Source: Cyanobacteria bacterium UBA2566
GTDB taxonomy: Bacteria; Cyanobacteriota; Cyanobacteriia; Cyanobacteriales; Desertifilaceae
DNA: 23,008 nucleotides
NCBI GenBank assembly: GCA_002340255.1
Contig: DDLS01000101.1
Location: forward strand, 1 to 23,008
Direction of reading: 5' to 3'
Shown here: in pieces, positions 13,796 through 20,084 of the stretch
Position numbering within the stretch: the stretch's first letter is position 1
How the letters are laid out: each line of letters opens with the position of its first letter
Notes under the pieces: model-generated
The model's database searches: none
What the model was told of the DNA's origin: nothing
Seen by the model: only the letters and a program-made list of their open reading frames with translations
Position numbers and translations under genes: made by a program

Positions 13796-14560
13796 TTATT
13801 TACCATTATCCTCAGAAACTGGAGAATCTTGTATATTTCCATCCAATTGTTGACGATGGGGAAACAAGGTCGCCATTAACCGTTGCAGATGCTGCTGCCC
13901 ATAAACTGGGGAATTGACCGATCCTGAAGTCGGGTCTTCTGTCGATGAATCTGTAGATGTTTGGTCTGAGTTAGGAGAATCTAAGTTACTCGTTGTACGA
14001 GTTGTGGGTGGATTGGCAATTAAATTACGAGCGATCGCCGAATGAATCGAAGCTTGAGTCGCCGAAGGATTAGATTGAGGCACTTCACCCGTAATTTTAG
14101 ACTCTTGAGCTTGAGGTTTAACCTCTGGTTCAGGTTCAACTTCAGGTACAGACTCCACTGGCTCCTCCACCTGCTGATTCTCCGTTTCCGAACGTCCGCG
14201 ATCGCCCAATAACGAACCCGGAGGAACCACCCGCTCTGACTCCACTGAGCAATTAAACACCGTTGAAACCGGTCCTATACAAGCCCTAGCGCCAATGGTT
14301 CCCGAACCCACCACTAAGACTCCTGCACCTAAGATTGCTCCTTCCTCAACCCTTAAGGTTCCCCCATCAGCATGGAGAACCACCCCCATACCAATACAAG
14401 CACCTGCCGCGATCGCAATCCGACTTTCAGGATTCGCGATCAGTGCCACACCAGGAGCTACCACCGCGCTAGGGTCAATGCTCACCTCCCCATCAATACA
14501 AGACTTTTGGTTATGAAGAGGTTGCCAAGGCATAACCGCCATAATACTATTGAACCTCAT
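13796..14560 (-). CDS. ccmN: CcmN, carboxysome core-shell adaptor
   Basis: Protein of 254 residues. Residues about 20-125 are hexapeptide repeats forming a left-handed beta-helix (SIDPSAVVAPGVALIANPES, ILGAGVLVVGSG), which bind the gamma-carbonic-anhydrase-like part of CcmM. A long Pro/Glu/Ser/Thr linker (about 128-217) follows. The encapsulation peptide is the amphipathic VYGQQHLQRLMATLFPHR (219-236), which recruits the CcmK shell. Here 16 further residues follow the peptide region, whereas it is usually close to the C-terminus. In-frame ATGs occur at residues 1, 7 and 10; homology begins near residue 10 (MPWQPL), and no good ribosome binding site decides between them. It lies 207 bases after ccmM. 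Confidence 0.92.
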   Translation of the reverse strand: MRFNSIMAVMPWQPLHNQKSCIDGEVSIDPSAVVAPGVALIANPESRIAIAAGACIGMGVVLHADGGTLRVEEGAILGAGVLVVGSGTIGARACIGPVSTVFNCSVESERVVPPGSLLGDRGRSETENQQVEEPVESVPEVEPEPEVKPQAQESKITGEVPQSNPSATQASIHSAIARNLIANPPTTRTTSNLDSPNSDQTSTDSSTEDPTSGSVNSPVYGQQHLQRLMATLFPHRQQLDGNIQDSPVSEDNGK

Positions 14561-14736
14561 CGTTGCAGCACATTTCTAGATCGAACCTCAGTCCGAAATC
14601 CATTTCTTAGAGGAGAAAACCCTCCCCCATTTTTTCCGTCTGCTGATTCTCTTCAGTAAATTAGACCCCTTGCATAAGTTGATAGCCAGTCAATACTAAT
14701 GCAGTCATCATCTATTTTTATGACCATTGCTAGCCT

Positions 14737-14753
14737 GACTTCTGCAAGAAGTC
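14737..14753 (-). promoter_or_regulatory. Junction hairpin ccmM|ccmN
   Basis: Perfect 7-base arms GACTTCT (14737-14743) and AGAAGTC (14747-14753) around a GCA loop, starting 14 bases after the ccmM stop codon. The minus-strand transcript has no T-run after it. The rest of the 207-base ccmM-ccmN gap shows no gene. Confidence 0.4.
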
Positions 14754-14767
14754 TATTAAATCAGGAC

Positions 14768-15736
14768 TTACGGGCGTTGAATCACCGATTCAGCTACGCG
14801 CCGTTTCGCCGTCGTATCGATACCCAACATCCGTACATATTCCCCTGCATGTTCAGCCAGGCAAGCTTCCAAACCAGCGATCACATCTGACTCACGGCTC
14901 GATTCAATTGGGGTACAACTCTTCCAAGATCCCGTTTTATAGCGTCGTTTATCTGCATGTTCCGTACCAATCTTGTAGCCTTGGGCCAGCAAGGCACGCA
15001 CTTGCTCGATCGCCTCAGCACTCAGTTTTCCAGAATCTACTGCTACCGAACTACTAGCGCGAGCTACTGGATCTGGAGAAGTAGCGATACTCGACGCACC
15101 ATTACTACTCGGAGCCACCCTACCATCCGGTCGCTGAATCACTTCTTCTAAAACCCGGCGTTTAGCATTGGGGTCAACCGCAATCAAGCGTACATATTCC
15201 CCTTCACAATCTCTCAACACCGCTTCAATGCCATTCAAAACGGCTGTGGGACTGGTTCCCGTAATCGGAGCACCGGTAAGCCAGGAACTGGTACGGAAGC
15301 GTCGTTTATCCGCATGTTCCGTTGTAATGCGGTATCCTTGATTAACCAATTGTTTTACTTTTGAGTTCAAATCAGCAGCCACGCCTGCACCATTCGAGGA
15401 TGAACCATTTTGACTTATTGGAACTCTTGAGGTGGCTGGAGTACTAGTGCTAGCAGTACCGGGTTGGTCACCTGGTTTTTGAACAATCGTTTCTAGGACA
15501 CGCCGTTTTGCTTTTGGATCGATACCAATCAGGCGCACATACTCACCTCCATGCTCTGCCATACAAGATTCAACTGCTGACAATACGGCTGTAGTATTAT
15601 TTGAATCGATTACCGGGCAGCTCTTCCAAGAGCTAGTCCGGAAACGGCGTTGATCGGCATACTCTGCCCCGATTTTATAGCCTTGGGCGAGTAACTGTTT
15701 AATTTGGGTTTCGGTTTCTGAATTAAGAGTTGTCAT
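14768..15736 (-). CDS. ccmM: Short CcmM isoform (M35-type) from internal start
   Basis: In cyanobacteria studied, ccmM also yields a short form with only the small-subunit-like modules, started within the gene. Here ATG 15736 (M228, MTTLNSETETQIKQLL) stands exactly between the carbonic anhydrase domain and module 1 and would give 322 residues with all three modules, about 35 kDa. Its Shine-Dalgarno is weak (AAAG, about 3 bases upstream), so the position is inferred from domain borders and precedent. Confidence 0.5.
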   Translation of the reverse strand: MTTLNSETETQIKQLLAQGYKIGAEYADQRRFRTSSWKSCPVIDSNNTTAVLSAVESCMAEHGGEYVRLIGIDPKAKRRVLETIVQKPGDQPGTASTSTPATSRVPISQNGSSSNGAGVAADLNSKVKQLVNQGYRITTEHADKRRFRTSSWLTGAPITGTSPTAVLNGIEAVLRDCEGEYVRLIAVDPNAKRRVLEEVIQRPDGRVAPSSNGASSIATSPDPVARASSSVAVDSGKLSAEAIEQVRALLAQGYKIGTEHADKRRYKTGSWKSCTPIESSRESDVIAGLEACLAEHAGEYVRMLGIDTTAKRRVAESVIQRP

Positions 15737-16417
15737 ATTACTTTGGGTTTGACCATTACTAGAGTTGCCCAATGAGTCGCCCGATTCATGGCGAATGGGC
15801 GTAATACATTCGATATTGTCGGCACATCGATACCCAGCTCTGAGGGCATCATTAATGCCTACCACATGGCTGGCAAAAGCCACATCACCTTTTTGCACAT
15901 CTGGCAGGCGATTGGCCTGCTGTTGATTGGTAATAATTGATCCAGAAGGCACATACTTACCTGGGGGAATTTCCACATCTTGGATCAAAGCGTGCATCAT
16001 TACGATGCATCCGTGACCAATTCTGGCGTTGAAGACTGTAGAGCGGAAACCAATAAAACAATTATCTCCCACGTAGGCCGGCCCATGTACCAGGGCCATG
16101 TGGGTAATAGAAGAATGATTACCAATCCAAACGGAATATTTCTGGCCATCATCCCCAACCACTCGGCCTTCTTCTAGACCATGAATAACTACCCCATCTT
16201 GTACATTGGTATAATCTCCAATATAGAAAGGAGCGCCTTCATCAGCTCGGATAGACGTGCCGGGCGCTACTAAGACGTTCGTTCCAATATGGACATCACC
16301 AATTAGATTCGAGAAAGAGTGGACATAAGCACTACTATCAATTTGCGGTTCCGCTAAGTCCTTCGACCAAGGGGTGGGGGGAGCCGCACTGCTCCGTGTC
16401 TGGTTAAGCACAACCAT
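14768..16417 (-). CDS. ccmM: CcmM, carboxysome scaffold: gamma-carbonic anhydrase domain plus three Rubisco small-subunit-like modules
   Basis: Protein of 549 residues that aggregates Rubisco in the carboxysome core. Residues about 17-210 form a gamma-carbonic-anhydrase beta-helix. Zinc ligands H79, H106 and H111 are kept with the 27 and 5 spacing known from active CcmM, and C198/C204 match the regulatory disulfide pair of the Thermosynechococcus protein, so it is probably a redox-controlled active enzyme. Three small-subunit-like modules follow (about 233-315, 349-430, 467-549), joined by Ser/Pro/Ala linkers. Modules 1 and 3 carry a cysteine pair 18 apart (C267/C285, C501/C519); module 2 lacks it. 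M228 (15736) is a natural internal start for a 322-residue short form. A perfect AGGAGG stands 12 bases before the ATG, an unusually long spacing. Confidence 0.96.
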   Translation of the reverse strand: MVVLNQTRSSAAPPTPWSKDLAEPQIDSSAYVHSFSNLIGDVHIGTNVLVAPGTSIRADEGAPFYIGDYTNVQDGVVIHGLEEGRVVGDDGQKYSVWIGNHSSITHMALVHGPAYVGDNCFIGFRSTVFNARIGHGCIVMMHALIQDVEIPPGKYVPSGSIITNQQQANRLPDVQKGDVAFASHVVGINDALRAGYRCADNIECITPIRHESGDSLGNSSNGQTQSNMTTLNSETETQIKQLLAQGYKIGAEYADQRRFRTSSWKSCPVIDSNNTTAVLSAVESCMAEHGGEYVRLIGIDPKAKRRVLETIVQKPGDQPGTASTSTPATSRVPISQNGSSSNGAGVAADLNSKVKQLVNQGYRITTEHADKRRFRTSSWLTGAPITGTSPTAVLNGIEAVLRDCEGEYVRLIAVDPNAKRRVLEEVIQRPDGRVAPSSNGASSIATSPDPVARASSSVAVDSGKLSAEAIEQVRALLAQGYKIGTEHADKRRYKTGSWKSCTPIESSRESDVIAGLEACLAEHAGEYVRMLGIDTTAKRRVAESVIQRP

Positions 16418-16480
16418 AATAATGATTTTCCTCCTATAGCGATTTTGTCTCTGGTGTCATGGGGTTAATTGGGTCGAGTT

Positions 16481-16495
16481 TCGGATGTTATCCGA
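16481..16495 (-). promoter_or_regulatory. Junction hairpin ccmL|ccmM
   Basis: Perfect 6-base arms TCGGAT (16481-16486) and ATCCGA (16490-16495) around a 3-base loop in the 162-base gap between ccmL and ccmM. No T-run follows on the minus strand. The gap holds no gene. Confidence 0.4.
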
Positions 16496-16579
16496 CCTCA
16501 AAAGGGTTCTGATTGATTAAACTGAGATAGATACAATGCATACCGCCCTCGACCAACCCTGACCCTTGAGGACTGAACA

Positions 16580-16882
16580 TTAATAGGTATCTTTTTTGCT
16601 ATAGATTCGTGAATTTCCCACGGTTACCGTGTCAATAATTCCGACAACGGTTGCATCTATAGGACGATTTTGGGTTCCTTCAATTTGGCGAGCTGCACTA
16701 CCACGACTCACCAGAACCCATTCATCTAACCCAGCTCCCACACTTGGATCTGCGGCTACCTCATATTCAGGAAGAAGGCGGCCTTGCTCATCTATCAACT
16801 GCAACAGCAAAAACTTAGACCCTCTAAGACTCGGATCTTTTTGGGTGCTAACGACTGTGCCACAAACTTTAGCAACTTGCAT
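16580..16882 (-). CDS. ccmL: CcmL, pentameric carboxysome vertex protein
   Basis: Protein of 100 residues of the EutN/CcmL family, which forms the pentamers closing the twelve vertices of the shell. The order MQVAKVCGTVVSTQKDPSL, LLLQLIDEQG, VAADPSVGAGLDEWVLVSRG, SAAR and DATVVGIIDTV is characteristic, and the length is normal. It begins 18 bases after the ccmK1 stop codon. The only SD-like stretch (AAGGA) is partly folded into a small hairpin whose 3' arm touches the ATG, which may lower its translation compared with the hexamer genes. Confidence 0.96.
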   Translation of the reverse strand: MQVAKVCGTVVSTQKDPSLRGSKFLLLQLIDEQGRLLPEYEVAADPSVGAGLDEWVLVSRGSAARQIEGTQNRPIDATVVGIIDTVTVGNSRIYSKKDTY

Positions 16883-16900
16883 GGATCGAATATCAGATCC
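16883..16900 (-). promoter_or_regulatory. Hairpin directly in front of the ccmL start
   Basis: Arms GGATC (16883-16887) and GATCC (16896-16900) fill the whole 18-base ccmK1-ccmL gap and end at the base before the ATG (16882). The SD-like AAGGA overlaps one arm. It could hide the ribosome binding site; ribosomes finishing ccmK1 would open it. Confidence 0.35.
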
Positions 16901-17239
16901 TTACGAACGACTTGACCGAATAGCATTAGTACTTTCGGCAAATTGTTGTACGTCTTCGGTGTAACGAATGGGGAGTACATACTCCAAGTTTTCGTGGGGA
17001 CGAGCAATGATATGGGTAGAAAGGACTTTTCCTCCATTGACGCGCCTGATATTATCTACCCCAGCAGCAACAGAAGCTTGTACTTCCGATACATCGCCTC
17101 TAACAATCACGGTTACTCGACCACTACCAATTTTCTCATATCCAACCAGGGTGACGCGAGCGGCTTTTACCATTGCGTCGGCTGCTTCTACAACGGCAGG
17201 AAAACCTAGGGTTTCTACCATTCCAACTGCAATTGACAT
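16901..17239 (-). CDS. ccmK1: CcmK1-type hexameric carboxysome shell protein
   Basis: Protein of 112 residues, one BMC domain: MSIAVGMVETLGFPAVVEAA, the pore loop KIGSG (about 36-40), VIVRGDVSEVQASVAAG, and STHIIARPHENLEYVLPIRY. Hexamers tile the shell facets, with the pore admitting bicarbonate and sugar phosphates. It is nearly identical to the gene upstream over about 95 residues but has a longer Ser/Arg tail (FAESTNAIRSSRS), as in CcmK1 proteins. A good SD (AGGAG) stands 10 bases before the ATG. Second gene of the operon, 104 bases after ccmK2. The K1/K2 naming follows order and length. Confidence 0.93.
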   Translation of the reverse strand: MSIAVGMVETLGFPAVVEAADAMVKAARVTLVGYEKIGSGRVTVIVRGDVSEVQASVAAGVDNIRRVNGGKVLSTHIIARPHENLEYVLPIRYTEDVQQFAESTNAIRSSRS

Positions 17240-17288
17240 TGATTCAAAACTCCTAATGTTTTCAATGGAGATGGGTAAGTATGAGGGT

Positions 17289-17319
17289 GAAGTTGAGTAA
17301 TAATTGCTAACTCAACTTC
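17289..17319 (-). promoter_or_regulatory. Junction hairpin ccmK2|ccmK1
   Basis: Perfect 10-base arms GAAGTTGAGT (17289-17298) and ACTCAACTTC (17310-17319) with an 11-base loop, centred in the 104-base gap between the two ccmK genes. It begins 24 bases after the ccmK2 stop and has no T-run on the minus strand, so it is more like an RNA processing or stabilising element, or a leaky terminator, than a standard terminator. Confidence 0.55.
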
Positions 17320-17343
17320 GTCCTGTTTTGGCTTTCAACGGTA

Positions 17344-17655
17344 CTAGTAGCTTCGGAACTGCTCCACCGCTTCGGTATAACGGATGGGAAGAACATACTC
17401 TAGGTTTTCGTGGGGTCTGGCAATAATGTGAGTCGATAAAACTTCTCCTCCATCAACCCGCTTGGCGGATTCAATCCCCGCAGCTACTGAAGCTTGAACT
17501 TCCGATACATCTCCCCGGATAATGACGGTTACCCGACCACTCCCAATTTTTTCGTATCCAACAAGGGTCACACGAGCAGCTTTTACCATCGCGTCAGCAG
17601 CTTCGACGACGGCAGGAAAGCCTAATGTTTCTACCATTCCAACGGCTATGGGCAT
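17344..17655 (-). CDS. ccmK2: CcmK2-type hexameric carboxysome shell protein, first gene of the ccm operon
   Basis: Protein of 103 residues, a single BMC domain with MPIAVGMVETLGFPAVVEAA, KIGSG pore residues (about 36-40), VIIRGDVSEVQASVAAG and ARPHENLEYVLPIRYTEAVE. Length and short FRSY end fit CcmK2, the major facet protein. A clear SD (GGAG, 8 bases before the ATG at 17655) and the first place in the operon suit high expression. The ccmK1 copy 104 bases downstream is a near duplicate. The promoter must lie in the 456-base region shared with ndhF. Confidence 0.95.
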   Translation of the reverse strand: MPIAVGMVETLGFPAVVEAADAMVKAARVTLVGYEKIGSGRVTVIIRGDVSEVQASVAAGIESAKRVDGGEVLSTHIIARPHENLEYVLPIRYTEAVEQFRSY

Positions 17656-18111
17656 TGTTAATCTCCTGATCTGAAAAAGCGAAAGATAGCACTAGGACAC
17701 CCAATTTTCCTAGGAAAGCAAAATAGTTTTTTGCTTCTCTATTAAGGATATGGGAAGCATGACTCTCCTGGCAATAGAATTAATCATAATAACCCTTGAT
17801 TTGAGTAATTAACTTTTGTGATGCCTTAACAGAAATTAATTTTTTATTAAAAAACTTAAGATACAATGATAGACCAACTTAATTCACGAGATAAGATATG
17901 TAAATATACTTAATGTAGTTGGCAGGGGACAATTATTGTGCCAGTGATGAGCCACACGATCGCAACAGCATTTTGGGGTAGGCTAAGGGATGGGATCATC
18001 CCTTAGCTGTAAGGTAAGGCAGGTATCAAGAGTCTGCAAATGTCAAGAAACTCAGATTAAAAGTTTAACCAAATTATTAAAATACAGCCAATTAGACCAT
18101 TAACGTAACCT
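17656..18111. promoter_or_regulatory. Divergent control region of ccm operon and ndhF
   Basis: This 456-base gene-free region must carry promoters for ccmK2 (minus) and ndhF (plus). It contains an AT-rich tract with a 15-base odd palindrome (T6-ATT-A6, 17840-17854), an 11-base palindrome ACAATTATTGT (17929-17939) that could be a regulator half-site pair, and a strong hairpin (17982-18007). I found no convincing match to the LysR-type boxes known for CcmR or CmpR and no clear consensus promoter. Low-CO2 regulation is expected from the gene content, not shown. Confidence 0.5.
17982..18007 (+). promoter_or_regulatory. Strong hairpin upstream of ndhF
   Basis: Perfect 11-base arms GCTAAGGGATG (17982-17992) and CATCCCTTAGC (17997-18007) around the 4-base loop GGAT, 104 bases before the ndhF ATG. 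No T-run follows. If transcribed it lies in the ndhF leader; if not, it is a large operator-like palindrome. Confidence 0.55.
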
Positions 18112-19956
18112 ATGTCTGAATATTTCCTAGAAACAAGTTGGTACATTCCATTCTATGGTTTGATCGGAGGCATTCTCACCTTGCCTTGGTCAACTCGGAT
18201 GGTGCGTCGTACTGGGCCTAGACCAGCAGCCTACTTTAATCTGCTGATGACAGTTTTGGCCTTTGTGCATGGATTAATTGTCTTTAATCTGGTTTGGGAT
18301 AGAGAACCTCATTTAATTGTTTTTCACTGGTTAAAGGTGATTGATATTGATTTTTCCCTAACCTTGACCATTTCTGCCGTGAGTTTAGGGGCAATGTCCT
18401 TAATTACGGGATTAAGTCTATTATCGCAACTCTACGCTCTGGGATATCTAGAAAAAGATTGGGCACTGGCACGTTTCTTTGCCATGATGGGCTTTTTTGA
18501 AGCAGCGATGAGTGGAATTGCCCTGAGTGACTCTCTCTTGCTGACCTATGGTTTACTGGAAATGTTGACCCTATCGACCTATCTCTTAGTGGGCTTTTGG
18601 TATGCCCAACCTTTGGTGGTTACGGCGGCAAGAGATGCATTTCTGACCAAGCGAGTGGGTGATATTTTATTACTCATGGGTTTGGTGGCTTTGGGAACAA
18701 CCGCAGGAACCTTGGATTTCGATCGCCTCTATATCTGGGCTGAAACGGCTGAATTATCCCCCTGGTTTGCCACTCTCCTAGGGTTAGCTTTGATTGCAGG
18801 GCCAACAGGAAAATGTGCCCAGTTCCCCTTACATATGTGGTTAGATGAGGCCATGGAAGGGCCAAACCCGGCTTCGATTTTGAGGAATTCGGTAGTGGTA
18901 GCCTGTGGTGCTTATGTATTAATCAAGCTACAACCGATTTTAGCCCTCTCTCCAGTGGCTTCTGCTACGTTAGTCGTCATTGGTATTTTAACGGCGATCG
19001 GCTCGTCTTTGGTCGCCTTAGCACAAGTGGATATTAAACGCGCTCTATCGCACAGCACGAGCGCTTATTTGGGATTGGTATTTATTGCCGTGGGAACGCA
19101 GTGGACAGGCTTCGCGCTGATGCTACTGTTTGCCCATGCGATCGCCAAAGCCTTATTGTTTATGAGTATTGGTTCGATTATCCTCACCACCAATAGCCAA
19201 GACTTAACCGAGCTAGGGGGACTACAGTCGAAAATGCCAGTGACCACCACTTCATTTCTGGTTGGTAGTGCAGGTTTAGTCGGAATTTTACCCCTCGGTG
19301 GTTTTTGGGCTTTGCGCTTGGGTGCGGATAACTTTTGGTACTACGAACCTTGGTTATTGGTCGTCCTGCTCTTAGTCAATGCTTTGAGTGCCCTGAATTT
19401 AACACGCGTTTATCGCCTCGTCTTTGCTGGAGACACCCAACCCAAAAGCCGACGGGCACCTGAAGTGGCTTGGCCCATGGCTGTACCTATGGTGAGTTTA
19501 ATCATCATTACCTTAGTCTGTCCCTGGCTCTTACATCAATTATCCCTAATTCCCAATTGGGGTTATGTTCACAAAATTACGGTTATTCTGGTGATTATGT
19601 CAGGTTTAGCCGGATGTCTAATTGGTGCCATCATTCCCCTACCCAGAACATTAGCTCGGTCAATTATCAAACCGCTTAAATTTATCCAAGATCTACTAGC
19701 GTATGATTTTTATATCGATCGCCTCTATCGCATGACCGTTGTCTTTGCTGTAGAACAATCAGCTCGACTTACTTCTTGGTTCGACCGCTATATCATTGAT
19801 GGTTTAGTCAACCTCGTAGGTGTGGTTACCCTGTTTAGTGGAGAAGGTTTAAAGTATAGTTCAGTGGGGATTGGCCAACTTTATGTCCTGACCATTGTAT
19901 TTAGCATTGGCTTTCTGGTTACACTAATGGGTTGGTTCGTCTATATACATCCTTAA
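18112..19956 (+). CDS. ndhF: NdhF3/NdhF4-class subunit of a CO2-uptake NDH-1 complex
   Basis: Membrane protein of 614 residues with about 16 helices: the NADH-quinone oxidoreductase chain 5 N-terminal region (about 65-115) and the proton-pumping core (about 130-410), followed by a C-terminal helical part. GPTGKCAQFPLHMWLDEAME (around K234) holds the channel lysine. Next comes GPNPASILRNSVVVACGAYV, in place of the S-A-L-I-H-A-A-T-M-V-A-A-G stretch of respiratory NdhF1. That replacement, and the length below that of NdhF1, mark the CO2-hydrating NDH-1MS type. Its place divergent from ccmK2 favours NdhF4, but NdhF3 is not excluded. The usual ndhD and cup partners do not follow. No clear SD before the ATG. 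Confidence 0.88.
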   Translation: MSEYFLETSWYIPFYGLIGGILTLPWSTRMVRRTGPRPAAYFNLLMTVLAFVHGLIVFNLVWDREPHLIVFHWLKVIDIDFSLTLTISAVSLGAMSLITGLSLLSQLYALGYLEKDWALARFFAMMGFFEAAMSGIALSDSLLLTYGLLEMLTLSTYLLVGFWYAQPLVVTAARDAFLTKRVGDILLLMGLVALGTTAGTLDFDRLYIWAETAELSPWFATLLGLALIAGPTGKCAQFPLHMWLDEAMEGPNPASILRNSVVVACGAYVLIKLQPILALSPVASATLVVIGILTAIGSSLVALAQVDIKRALSHSTSAYLGLVFIAVGTQWTGFALMLLFAHAIAKALLFMSIGSIILTTNSQDLTELGGLQSKMPVTTTSFLVGSAGLVGILPLGGFWALRLGADNFWYYEPWLLVVLLLVNALSALNLTRVYRLVFAGDTQPKSRRAPEVAWPMAVPMVSLIIITLVCPWLLHQLSLIPNWGYVHKITVILVIMSGLAGCLIGAIIPLPRTLARSIIKPLKFIQDLLAYDFYIDRLYRMTVVFAVEQSARLTSWFDRYIIDGLVNLVGVVTLFSGEGLKYSSVGIGQLYVLTIVFSIGFLVTLMGWFVYIHP

Positions 19957-19988
19957 CAGCGCTTTGCGCTGGGGAATAGGGAATAGGG
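19957..19988 (+). repeat. Dispersed repeat copy C
   Basis: Best-preserved copy: hairpin CAGCG-CTTTG-CGCTG followed by GGGAATAGGGAATAGGG, two bases after the ndhF stop codon. With copy D in inverted orientation 80 bases on, it may form a larger stem that ends both convergent transcripts. Confidence 0.6.
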
Positions 19989-20068
19989 TTGTGGTACATG
20001 GAGAGAGAGGATTCAAGCTTGTGTTTCATAACGCAAGCAAAGTGCTGTATTACAGACACAGAGATGAC

Positions 20069-20084
20069 TCCCTATTCCCTAGTA
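20069..20084 (-). repeat. Dispersed repeat copy D, overlapping the kinase stop codon
   Basis: The reverse complement reads TACTAGGGAATAGGGA. The ACT-AGG-GAA-TAG in it forms the last three codons and the stop of the histidine kinase gene. The 84 bases between copies C and D contain no gene. Confidence 0.5.

Noticed and set aside
14295..14659. Plus-strand frames opposite ccmN
   Set aside because: They are antisense shadows of the hexapeptide-repeat and Pro-rich codons of ccmN, with no homology-like features.
16901..17655. The two ccmK genes as an assembly duplication
   Set aside because: They differ at their C-termini, in many third positions and in their upstream regions; tandem ccmK2-ccmK1 is the normal cyanobacterial arrangement.
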